Assembly: GCF_907164915.1 (NCBI RefSeq)
Contig: NC_061868.1
Span: 21,385,819 to 21,449,818, forward strand
Reading direction: 5' to 3'
DNA from: Impatiens glandulifera
Lineage: Eukaryota; Streptophyta; Magnoliopsida; Ericales; Balsaminaceae
Length of the DNA stretch: 64,000 nt
Below the pieces are notes generated by a model. That model did no database searches and was not told where the DNA came from. It saw only the letters and a list, made by a program, of their open reading frames with translations. Both the position numbers and the translations under genes were made by a program. This document shows positions 42,187 to 53,162 of this stretch, in pieces. Positions within the stretch are counted from its first letter, which is position 1. Each line of letters begins with the position of its first letter.

Positions 42187-43905
42187 ACATTCAATTAGGT
42201 CCACGGTTAATTAGTCCCTTGGGAATCCATACTTTAATTAATCGGATGAGTTTCCCTATGATAGTTTTGATAGATCTACTTGTACCATGCTTGACATCTC
42301 TCTGTCTACTTTTGATTACCTCATTATGTCGTGGTAATCTTTGATCAGTCCTATTTGAATATCTATCATGCTCTGTTCTATCCGGTTGGATGAATGTCCT
42401 TCTCTCAAGATGAAGCCATCTTGAAGTGTCGGTTGGTCCTACATATGTTAGTTCCTTTTCCAGTTTTGAATTGTGACTTCTTTCATTGGTTGTTGATGAA
42501 CTCTTGACAAAGTTTACAAAAGGCAACTTGTCTTTACTGAAATTCAACCCTTGGCGGTTGGAAGATTTAAATTTATCTAAATTGTTATTGTCATAGCCTA
42601 GACCGAATTTACAATTATATGGTCTTTGATGACTCGTCATCTGGCTCACAACATCTCCAGATCTCTTCCATATAGCCATCTTGAACTGTCTCCTTGAGCT
42701 TCTCATTCTCATAGGATAGTTCAATTGTTCGACTGGTCTGAATTTCACTCGGTTCAACAATTTTAGTTTTGCTCGGTTCACCAATCTAAAAGTTTAACTA
42801 GGTCAGTACAAGAATTGACAGGTTCTTATACTCAATGACCATGTCATTGAGTGCAGTAACCAAATCTTCTCGAGTAAATTCCTTAGAGGAAAAGTTAAAT
42901 ACCTCTTCCTCATTTTCCATGAGACAATTCCTTCATCATCGTTATCTAAATCAGTATGTACCCAGTATGTACCCACAGTCTCCCACCATCATCGGCTATC
43001 AACTCTTTTTGAATCTCCTTGCCTTGACCGTTTTGTTGATGATCATCCCTCTGGTTGTGATCAGCTGGTTTTTGGTCATCTCTTCTTGGCTTTTTGCACT
43101 CCGACCTGTAATGATCTAAAGCATTGCAATTAAAAAATCGAACGTAAGATTTATCATCGTAGTTGTAGTTGTAAGAGTTAATCGGTTGGTTCTTCTTCAG
43201 GAACTTTCTGAACTGCTCGGCTGTTTTGACCAGTACATGAGTTGTTGGTTCCACCGATGTCACCAAGACTCTGGTAGCGGTTGAAGTTGAGGCTTCATCT
43301 TCAATTCTGGACTTCATTTCGAACTCGTATACCTTAAAATCTTCAAAAACATCAGGGCATCTTCGTCTTGTCAAAGCTGTTGGATTCTCTCATCACCATT
43401 GTCTTGATATCCCAAACGCTGGGAAGTGATCTTAAGGCTTTGACAATAGTTTCTTTGTTATCATATTTCTTTCCAAGTAAGGAGAGGTCATTTACCAAAC
43501 TAGTAAACCGATCACTAAATTCTTTCATAGTTTCACCGGGACGCATCTTAATATTTTTGAACTTTTGGGTGGCTATCGGTCTCTTATTCTCTTTGGTTCT
43601 TTTGTTCCCTTCATGAAATTGAATGACTGTCTCCCATGCTTCCTTTGCAATTGCACATTCTCTGATTTTAGCAAACGTTTTTCTATAAAACGATTTGTAA
43701 ATGGCGCTTTTGTAGTGATTATTCAAATTGTTCTTCTTCGGTGATCAGTTGTTCATTCACTTTTGTCTTTGCCAATCTTTATTGGACCATCAGAGAGAAC
43801 GAACATCATTTCGTCATCCATGATGGTCAAGTGTAGATGCATGTGAATCTTCCAATAAGCAAACTCTTCGCTTTCGAGAATAGGAGGTTTCTCGCCGTGA
43901 GTCAT
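42187..43905 (-). pseudogene. gag: gag of element I, with broken zinc knuckle
   Basis: The start at 43905 (MTHGEKPPILESEEFAYWK) lies 50 bases after the LTR end. The UBN2-type domain is spread over frames: MDDEMMFVLSDGPIKI, then a frame change, KRTKENKRPIATQKF, MRPGETMKEFSDRFTSLV and LPSVWDIKTMVMRES. The knuckle region reads FFNCNALDHYRSEC (about 43133-43092). The first Cys is Phe and the Gly before His is Asp, whereas element H keeps the full CX2CX4HX4C. After it come a basic tract, several frameshifts, and the SRWLHLERR segment before the protease. Confidence 0.85.
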
Positions 43906-43954
43906 TCTTGCTTCGGGTTGCTTGAGTATTGAGACTAACTGCTCTGATACCACT

Positions 43955-45244
43955 TGTTGGGATAGGGATCGTCGATAGGGGACCAGAGTCCAGCTAAAGG
44001 AGAACGCTTACACACACTCAACGGTTGATACTAATCCGGTTAAAGATTAATATCGGTCTCAACACTACACAAGTTGTCACAAACTCTTGAACCGAGTTCA
44101 AGTACAGAAGTAGTTTGTTTCAACTTAAAGCAACACACACACGGATTGGATTACAAGGATAAATGGAATAGAGAAAGAACACATCACAAGATTTATGGAT
44201 GTTTGGAGATAAAACTCATATGTTACCCCTTCTTCTCAAATGTAGAGAAGTATATTATCTAAGAATATTCACTCAAACTTTACAATATGTCAAATAACTG
44301 AGGCTTATTTACTACTCGTTATTGACTTACAACTCTTACAGAATAGAATTGTAATACACTTTAACACTTTTGGACAAGTTGTAATGTAAGAACATTAGAC
44401 TTCTTCTTGTGTTAATATATGATGTAAAAGATAGTGTATCACTTGGTAACTTCTTTCTTCAGTTCTTCAACTTCTCCTTAAATAGTGGAAATATGACAAA
44501 GATCATATTTCTCTTTCAATGGATCCCTTCATGGTAATCCTTGAATCTAATTGGTTGGTTAAAATGAGCTACATGGCATTAAATCCGGTTGATTCTTCCC
44601 AAAAAAAACAATGTGGCTGACCAATTTGTCTTCTATTGAGTTTATCAGCTGGGTGGTTTTGATAGTTACCTTCTCCTTGGGGGCTACTTTTGGACTTATA
44701 CCAAAATAGGTATCTGATCACTTGGTAGTCTTCTTCTTTCTGCAGTCTATCAACATAGTTGTATCAAAGAAGAAATGGCACAGTCTGCATATTTGAAGAT
44801 CTCCTTCTGCATATTCCAAAAGTGAACATATTGTACCAAATTGGAAACTTCTAGCAGTTCCATATCTTTGATTTGATCTACTGCACTTCCTGTTAATTTT
44901 GTACGATCGCTTAGGATTGAGCCAATAATTTGAGCCGACCGGACTTCGTACCAGTTTGTTGTTTCAATATCGATTGATCGGTCTTACTGCCGAAGAGTAA
45001 CTACCGATCTCTAAGTGAAAGGTTTCACCAATCCTGAAGTTGAGCCGAACCGATCTTCTACTAATATTGTTGCTAACAAGATAGATTAATTAAGGAGTTC
45101 TGGTTTAAGACGCTTCTATGATATCGGTTGACCGGCCAAATTGAAAGTATGATTGTTCCCTGCTTTTCCTGCACAAACGGTGAGTTTGTTTAAGTTCTTT
45201 AGATAGTTAATTACTTATTAATTAACTATCTAATTTATCTAACA
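43955..45244 (-). repeat. 5' LTR of element I (1,290 bp, family II) and adjacent PBS
   Basis: On the minus strand it starts TGTTAGATAAATTAGATAG (45244) and ends CCCTATCCCAACA (43955). The primer site AGTGGTATCAGAGC follows at 43954-43941. U3 opens with an inverted repeat, TTAATTAATAAGTAATTAA. A TATTTAAGG box lies at 44477-44485. U5 has the CTTGAACCGAGTTCAAG inverted repeat (about 44086-44102) and a degraded copy of the GACGTAGGAG motif (about 44215). There is no TTAGAC array. Confidence 0.9.
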
Positions 45245-47195
45245 ATTCTTTTCATGTAGAGCCTTTTAAAAGGCTACAGGAAAAAGAATTATCCCCAAGA
45301 GTGGCTTTCATAATAGATATCAAGAAAGTTTTCGACTCTCTTGATTGGAAGCCATTCGAGATTTTCAGGTTGTATCTATTTTTCCTATTATTTTTAATGA
45401 TTTGATTATGCAATGCGTTTCTTTATCATGTTTTTGTTAGCGTCAATGGAGTCCATAGAGGCTACTTCAAGGGTGAAAATGGGGTAAGGCAAGGGGACCT
45501 CCTCTCTTCTTACATTTTTGTAGCTATCATGGCAATCATTGAGAGCATCTTCGCAATGTTCCGAAAGAATCGTCCATACATCTTTCACTTTTCTGTTAGG
45601 TAGATGAGGTAACCCATTTATGCTTTGCTAACGATTTGTTCATTCTAGTGCATGCAGATGTCGATTCCATTAAAACTATTAGGGTTGCACTAACGTTTTT
45701 TCTAAGGTTACAAGTCTTACTATTAATGAAAGAAAAAGTGTGGAATTTTATGGAGGAGTGAATGACGAAACAAAGCAGGACATATTCAACATCAAGGGCA
45801 TTATGGAAGGCAACTTTCCCGTTTTGTACTTGGAGATTATGTTAACTGCGAAATAGTTCGAGATCTCACATTGCAAGCCGCTGATTGAAAAAGTAAAAAA
45901 CACGATATCTGGCTGGGCGACGAAGAAACTTTCTTATGCATGGAGGATCGAGCTTATCAAAACCGTAGTCATGGGCATCATTGGATATTCGGCGCAACAA
46001 ATGGTCATTTCGAAGAAGGTAATGAAGGAGCTAGACACGCTAATGAGGAAGTAGCAGGAGAGGAGGAAAAAAATCAAATGGACTGCTCTTTGTAAGCCGA
46101 AAGAGGAGGGAGGAATTATCCTGAAGAATTGCGTCGAGTGGAACAAGACTCTAACGTTCAAGCATCTGTGGGAATTGGAATGCAACCATGAATCATTATG
46201 GATAAAATGGGTATACACGCAATTTATGAAACAAAAAACCAGTATTTGGACGTGTAAAATTAATGAAGGTATGAGTTGGTCACTAAAGAAAATTCTTAAA
46301 GTGAGAAGTGATATTACAAACCTTTACGACATTCGGCTAGGGGATGGGAAAGACACTCTGTTTTGGCACGATCACTAGTTCGAAAACCAGTCAATCATTC
46401 ACAAAGAGAAGTTCAAAAATACATGTATCATAAGGGACTGAACAATGGAAAAATCAGAGACGTAAAAGATGGGGATTGGGACTCGCTTTTGAGAAAAAAT
46501 CCAGAAGGACAAAGGATACTTGATCACATCAATAACTTACAACTCCGATACAGACCCGACGTTCATGAATGAAATGCATAAGACAATGGGAAGCTGGTCT
46601 CAAAGATAATATGGGAGGTAATACGAGAAAAATCGTAGAAAGTAGAATGGGCTCCTCTCGTATGATCAACCAAGATCATTCCTCGACATCAATTCATCAT
46701 ATGGCTTGCCTTCTGGGAAAGACTCAGCACTCGTGACCGTATTAGCAAGTATATGAGCATCCCGGGCATGAGCTATCCTCTATGCAACAGAAATGAAGAA
46801 ACTATTGATCACCTGTTTGGGAGCTGTAGTATAGCTTTGGAAATTTGGAATAGATTTTCTAAAAGCCTGAAGTTGATCAGTTTCCCAAAAGAATGGAAAG
46901 AAATCAAAGAAGCAGCAATACTCAAAGCCAAAGGAAACAGATTCGCAACAAACGTATTCAAGTGCGGCTTTGGAGCAAAAGTTTACAGCATTTAGAAGGA
47001 ACGTAATGCGAGAGTCTATGGCATAACCCACAGAAGTGTTGAGGGATTATAGAGAGATATAGTCTCGGATTGTGGCGCACTTGCGTGAACGTGGAGAAAA
47101 GTTCCAAGTACTGAGAAAAATACGAATATCAATAGGAATTGGAATTTACCGTTTACTAAAATCATTAGAAACGAACAGATTATAATCAGATAGTT
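45245..47195 (+). pseudogene. LINE (non-LTR retrotransposon) fragment: RT and zf-RVT domains
   Basis: This is a 5'-truncated plant LINE. The RT part has RVAFIIDIKKVFDSLDWK (about 45318), VSVNGVHRGYFKGENG followed by VRQGDLLSSYIFVAIM (about 45440-45530), and HLCFANDLF (about 45612-45638), in which the catalytic F-A-D-D has become F-A-N-D. Downstream are the finger-like zf-RVT segments KIIPRHQFIIWLAFWERL and YPLCNRNEETIDHLFGSC (about 46770-46826), then FGAKVYSIWKER-like text with a stop. Frameshifts are frequent. The left edge coincides with the end of the element I LTR, so I was inserted in, or recombined into, this LINE. The missing upstream half is not found left of I. Confidence 0.88.
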
Positions 47196-47330
47196 CATTT
47201 ACATTTTTGTTTTTAATTAGAATGATACGACTTCAAAATCATTCTTGATCTTTCTAGAATGATCTCTTAAACTCGTATTTATTTACTGATTTTGAGAATT
47301 TTTAATGAAATAACGCTAAGTCATTTTTCT

Positions 47331-48310
47331 CCAAACAATATCATTCTTATATAAATTTATGGATTTTAAGTTTGCAAAGGATAAAATACACGTTAATGAG
47401 TTTTCAACAATTATTGCAAAAAGAGAAATATATATATATATATATATAAATATATATATATAATAACACTTAAGTTTAAAAAGTGTTAGATTTGTGGGTC
47501 CTCGTACCACAGCGCACGTCCCATTTTATGAGACAAAACAGATCGGGTTAAAGAATTTGTTAATCCACAAATCATATAATGATTATAAAATAATATAAAA
47601 AGTCACCATAAAAAATTATATTAAAGGAGATGAGAAGTCTTTTTTGAATTAAATCTCCATATTTAACAAATTGATTTTAAAATAATTTTTTAATTTTGGT
47701 TAAAATATATATTTTATTTTCTCTCCATATTTATTATAGGCATCATTATTTTAACTTTTTTTTAATTTAATTATGATAAAATACACGTTAATGAATAAGA
47801 AATTTCTAAGAACTTCTTAAAATTCTAAAATTTCAAGATGAGAAATTATGATAAAATTAATATTTTTAATTTATTTTTAAAGAAGGTATAACAATGACCA
47901 ATTAGAAGTTGACCAAGTGTCATTTTATCTTAATAATCTTTCTCAAATCCTAGGTTTAACCTACTAAGAGTAGTTTGATACTTAAGAAATAAAATATTAT
48001 GATTTTGATTCTCATTTAAACATTTTAAATTATAGTAGGGATAATAACGGTTACATAAATCAACGTGTCCCAAATATGAACAGGATAAGCAATTTATCGA
48101 AAAAACTTAGTGGAACTAACACGCGATATATTAATAAACAATGAAGACAAATTAGTGACTCTTAGCCAGACACACAAGAGGTATAGTAATCTTAAATATT
48201 TTAACTTATGATTTTAATATCGTAATCAATGAATCTTTGTTTGGTTGGTGTACGTTAAATTGGAGTAAGGGGTTGAAATACTCAATATTTTTAAGTCACT
48301 TGTATATTGG
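47331..48310. repeat. Dispersed repeat X, copy 2
   Basis: Direct-orientation relative of 19301-19890. It contains about 345 extra bases (about 47426-47770) bounded by two copies of AAATACACGTTAATGA, with a (TA)n run at 47431-47461. Beyond 48310 a weaker match (48415-48515) corresponds to 19110-19200. The element type is unknown. Confidence 0.6.
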
Positions 48311-48511
48311 ATGATTTTGAATTTTATAAAACCCACCATAAAATTATAACAAGAGAAAAAGCTAAATAACAAGAGTTCTAGAAAAGTGTATGCCTCCCAC
48401 AATTGTCTTATTCAAAATTAGTTATCACACATTAAATTAAATTAAATGAAACATTTATTTACTTATATACAATATAAAATTAAAAACAAGAATTTTTTTA
48501 ATTTTTTAAAG

Positions 48512-49947
48512 TGAGAAATAATTAACTTAGAAATAAATAAAAGTTATGAAATATTAAACAACGGAATTTTGATGATGTTTAGAACGGAATGTTTATTAAA
48601 ACTTAGTTGTTAATAAAGATAAGTTGTCTATTTAGTTTTGTGTATGTGCATTACACTATGTTAACTTAGACGAGGTCTAAGAAGAGTAATTAGACGTAGT
48701 TAGACGAGGTAGTCTAACTCCATTAAACTTGGTCTAATGAGATACGTAGTTAGACGAGGACGTCTAACTCCATTAGACTTGGTTTAATGGGATGCGTAGT
48801 TAGACGAGAACGTCTAACCCCATTATACTTGGTCTAATAGGATGCATAGTTAGACGAGTACGTGTAACTCCATTAGACTTGGTCTAATGGGATGTGTAGT
48901 TAGACGAGGACGTCTAAACTCCATTAGACTTGGTCTAATGGGATGCGTAATTAGACGAGGATGTCAAACTCCATTAGACTTGGTCTAATGGGATGCGAAG
49001 TTAGACGTGGTAGTCTAACTCCATTAGACTTAGTCTAATGGTACGCGCAGTTAGACGAGGAAGTCTAACTCCATTAGACTTGTTCTAATAGAGCACGTCT
49101 AATGCCTTGCTTTAGCATCCGTATGAAGAAAGCATACATCTAAACACGATCAACTAGTTGTCTACTACTCCTACTCCATTAACTTTTTGTGTGTTGTTTG
49201 ACAAGCCAGCTAATTGTATCAAAAGAACAAACTACATGTACGTAAATGTACTTCCAACGGTTTGTCCAGTACAAGACAATTTCAGAAGGATATTCGGCGC
49301 ACTACTAGTTCGGTACGGCTACTATCCATTTGCTCTGAGTCTGCTGATTCTGGTACAATGGGAGGCCTTCCAACGGACATTTGCTACGTGTCCAAAAAGA
49401 AGATTCGACCGTTGGTGTATTTCTATTACAAATATATGCTCAAGGACAACGGACGAATCACCTTACCGGATCACAAAACAACTGATTCATAAGCTTACTC
49501 TTGCACTTATTGATTTCTTACATTCTTCAAGTTCAAGAGAAAGATTCAATTACCGTCTAGCTGTGAGAATATTGTTGAGAATATTGTAAGTTGAACAGAG
49601 GTTGTTTTGTTCAAAAGAGAGTTAGCTAGCTTAATAAGTTTTATTTGATTCAAAGTATTTACTGGATATCCTTCCAAGTGTGGAAGAAAGGGTGACGTAG
49701 GAGGGTTTTTCTCCGAACATCCAGTAACAACTCATTGTGTTCTTTACTTTCTGCCATTTATATTCCATTGGTTCAAATCTTCAAATCCGACAAACATTTC
49801 TGCACTTGAATCCATTTCAAGTGTTCGAAGGATTTATGAAGAATAGAAACATATATTAATCCCTCACAAGATTATTATCGAATCGTTTATTATAAGATGT
49901 TATCAATAGTCAGACCTTAGTCTCTATTGTTAGCACTGATCTTATCA
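48512..49947 (+). repeat. 5' LTR of element F (family I, about 1.4 kb)
   Basis: The right end is exact (CTGATCTTATCA at 49947), followed by the primer site AGTGGTATTAGAGC. The left end is degenerate; I place it at 48512 by aligning GGAATTTTGATGATG with the same block of other family I LTRs. The dyad array is at 48665-49095. U5 motifs are intact: AAGGGTGACGTAGGAG with a TTTTTCTCCGAACATCC partner near 49690-49722, and CTTGAATCCATTTCAAG near 49806. Confidence 0.8.
48665..49095. repeat. TTAGAC dyad array in the LTR of F with a 50-bp period
   Basis: The unit combines two dyads: TTAGACGAGGACGTCTAA and, after CTCCA, TTAGACTTGGTCTAA, followed by TGGGATGCGTAG. It is repeated about eight times. The period and linkers differ from the arrays of A, C and J, while the half-sites TTAGAC/GTCTAA are the same. 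Confidence 0.88.
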
Positions 49948-50000
49948 AGTGGTATTAGAGCCTCGTTTTCTATTCTCGAGCACTAACAATAACCTGAATC

Positions 50001-51497
50001 ATGACCAAAGATACCAGCTCCTCCAAGATTTCTATGTTTTCGAAAAAAAACTACATCGTGTGGAAGAAAAGAGTCTGTGCTCATCTTGCGTTCATAGATG
50101 ATGGCATGTGGAGTGTCGTCACAGAAGGTCCTATCAAGATAGAGAAAGATAGATCTGAGTGGACAAATGAAGACAAGAGGAAGAACAACTTCGACAACTT
50201 GGCCATGGATATCTTATATAGATCTCTTGACGATAGCACGTTTAACTACATCATATCATGCGAGTATACCAAATAAGTTTGGGTAAGAGTCACTCAACTC
50301 TTTGAAGTCAATGATCAAACCAATGAAAATAATCTTAAGGTTTCCACCCAGAAGTTCGACAACTTTAAGATGTGTCCTAGAGAAACGATGTCTGAGTTTG
50401 ATGCAAGATTCAACAAAATTGTTACCACTCTATCTATTCTTGGAAAGACCTACATCAACAAAGAGATTGCTATAAAGGTCATGCGAGCATTGTCCAGGGA
50501 GTGGGACATCAAGATTATGGCGATGAGGGAGTCCAAAGACCTCAATAAGATGGAGCTCTTCGACTTGCTTGTCGATCTGAAGACCTATGAGTTCGAGTTG
50601 AACTCTAGGATTGAAGAGTAGCACCCCCACATCCAACATCATAACCAAGGCTTTGGTGACTTTTGAGGAGCCACCAGTTGCCACTGAAGTAAATACGGTT
50701 GCCCAGCAACTCAGTAGTGACACGATGACTCTCTTCGTGAACAAATTCAGCAAATTAATGAAGAAGAGTAATTCTAACTCAAACTCTTCAAACAATAACA
50801 ATGATGATAAGACTAAATCTAAGGCTAACATGAAATGTTTTAACTGTGGTATACTAGGACATTACAAATTGGAGTACAGGAAGCCAAAACGTGATGAAAA
50901 GAAGAAAGACAACGATAATGAGCTGAAGGCTCTCATGGCGGCTGACAGCAAGGCTAAGTAGATCCAAAGCGACTCAGATGACTCATCATCTAGTGATAGT
51001 GATGATGAAGAGGTTGCTTGCTTCATGGAAAGAGAAGAGAAAGACTCAGAGGTATATGATTTCTCTTTAAAAGAGTTTTAACGAGATAACTTAGTTATTG
51101 CACTCAATGACATGGTCATAGAGTACAGAAAGTTATCTGAATCTCAAAATGAAATAAGGTTAAATTTTGAAAATGATGAATCTATTTCTTCTCAAACTTC
51201 CGAATAAAAAGTTTTTGAAAACAACATGGATGAGCTCTCATTTGAGAATGAGACGTTCAATGAAAAGATTCAAACTCATTCTTCTGAAAACCAATGTCTA
51301 ACTTATATTGTCAGTTCTTGGATAAGGTCCGTAGAAGTAGTCAAATTTCAGATTAGTCTGTTAAGGCCTACCGAATACAAATCTGGTTTAGGATATGACA
51401 AAACTATCCCAGATAAGTCCAATGAAAAGTTAAACTCAGTAACAGACAAGTTTAAGCCAATAAACTTTGTCAAAGGGGTTTAACTAATAACGAAACT
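50001..51497 (+). pseudogene. gag: gag of element F, cut by element G
   Basis: The start is at 50001 (MTKDTSSSKISMFSKKNYIVWKK). The UBN2-type segments are GMWSVVTEGPIKIEKD, DILYRSLDD, a stop at about 50274, MCPRETMSEFDARFNKIV and MRALSREWDIKIMAM. A frame change near 50619 leads to the knuckle CFNCGILGHYKLEY (about 50838-50876), in which the last zinc-binding Cys is Tyr. Downstream are an acidic SDSDDSSSSDSDDE stretch, a coiled-coil-like ALNDMVIEYRKL and SGLGYDKTIPDKS. It is then broken at 51497 by the LTR of G. It is the closest relative of the gag of B. Confidence 0.87.
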
Positions 51498-52886
51498 TGT
51501 TAGTATCGGGATCGCCGAAGGAGACCGGGGGTCTAGCTTGGACAAACGCTTACACAACACGTCGGGTGATACTAACTCGGTTAGAAGTTAATATCGATCT
51601 CTATACTATACAAGTTGTCATAAACTCTTGAACCGAGTTCAAGTGTGGAATAGTTTGTTTCAACTTGAAGCAACACACACGATTTAGACAGCGATAAGGA
51701 GGTATGGAGAAGATAGGAAACACAATACAAGATTTATGGAAGTTCAGAGATAAAAACTCCTATGTCACCCCTTCTTCTCAAACCTTGAGAAGGATATTCA
51801 CTAAGAATAATCAACACACTTTACAACACGTCAAATAACTAAGGCTTATTTACGGCTCTTTATTGACTTACAACTTTCACTTCTTACACGGAATGAATGG
51901 AATTGCAATACACTTAACACTTTAGATAATATGTAGACAAGAATAGTTTTAAAGCTTTTTGGATTTGATTGTTATCTCTTTTTGTTGCTTGTTCTTGAAT
52001 TTTGTATCTACTTAGGTGTGTATCGTATCTGTGTCACTTGTATGTATGTTTGTCTGTTTGTTAATCTTTGACCTTCTCTTAAATAGTGAGAATATGACAA
52101 CGGTCATATTTCTCATACAACGGATACCTGCATGGAAATCCTTGATTCTAATTGGTCGGTCAATAAAGGACTGCATGGCATTAAATGCGGTTGTCAGTTC
52201 CCAAGAAGCATTACAGTCAGCCAGTTTTGTCTTCTTTTGATTTTATCATCTGGAGCGGTTTGACAAATACATACTCCTTGGGGATTGCTATTGGACTTAT
52301 ACTAAAATAGGTACTTGATCACTTTTGGCAGTCTTCTTCTTCTCAAAGGCTATCATCAGACTTGTATCAAAATGGAAATAACACAGTCTACATATTTGAA
52401 GGCTTCCTTTTGCCTATTCCCAAAGTAATCTAGTTGCACCAAAATGGAAACTTCCAACAGTTCCATATCTTTGATTTTGTTTGTTAAACTACCAGTTATT
52501 TTTGTTTGTACGGTAGCTTTAAGATTGCACCAAGTATTGTGCCGACCGGACGTCCTACCAATTTGTAGTTTCAATATCGGTTGACCGACCTTACTACCGA
52601 AAAGTGAAAACCGATCTTTGACATATAGGTTTACCAATCCTTTAGTTGAGCGGTAAGTTCGTTCGAACCGATCTTCTATTGATTCTGTTGTAGAGATAGC
52701 CGAAAACATAGTTCAATTAGAGAGTTTCAGTTTGTGTCGCCTCTGTGATATCGATCGACCGATCTAGAGAGATAAGGTTGATTTAAGAATCTGACTGATC
52801 CTTGTGTTTCCTATATAAACAGTGAATTTGGTTAAGCTCTTTAGATAGTTAATTACCTACTAATTAACTATCTAATTTATCTAACA
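51498..52886 (-). repeat. 3' LTR of element G (1,389 bp, family II)
   Basis: On the minus strand from TGTTAGATAAATTAGATAG (52886) to CCCGATACTAACA (51498). A TATTTAAGAG box is at about 52076-52085. U5 carries CTTGAACCGAGTTCAAG (about 51627-51643) and GGGGTGACATAGGAG (about 51760). The polypurine tract AAAAAGGGAGAAAG abuts it at 52887-52900. Confidence 0.92.
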
Positions 52887-53162
52887 CTTTCTCCCTTTTT
52901 GATTATTGAAGTTAAATATTCAAAACCTGTAACTGTTGGCCGGTTTAAATTAATTTGATTTGAGAAAGAAATTTTAAAGAAAAATTTTGTAGATTAATTT
53001 CTTTAGCAATTTCTCCCTTTTTGATATTTTTAATTAAAAATTATCACAAACCAACATTTTGAAACTAAAATTGGATCATTAAGTACCCAAAATATTATAA
53101 GTTCCGAAATTTGATAACTGTAAGGAATCATAGTAATATAAGAAAAAACATAGATGTAGAAG

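Larger units (their letters stand above)
19897..45244 (-). mobile_element. Element I: Sirevirus-like Ty1/copia of family II with three accessory ORFs, split by A and J
   Basis: On the minus strand the order is 5' LTR (45244-43955), PBS, gag, protease, integrase (cut by solo LTR J), RT, RNase H, accessory ORFs 1, 2 and 3, polypurine tract, and a truncated 3' LTR (20576-19897). Removing A (10.2 kb) and J (1.8 kb) leaves an element of about 13.4 kb, large for copia. Every gag-pol gene carries stops or frameshifts. Element G has the same order downstream of pol. The target duplication cannot be checked because the outer end of the 3' LTR is missing. Confidence 0.88.

Noticed and set aside
47431..47461. 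(TA)n run as a possible promoter or structural element
   Set aside because: Simple dinucleotide repeat of a kind frequent throughout this AT-rich sequence.
49158..49589. 143-codon frame on the plus strand upstream of gag F
   Set aside because: It lies in the R/U5 part of the F LTR, and the same sequence in other LTRs is not open.
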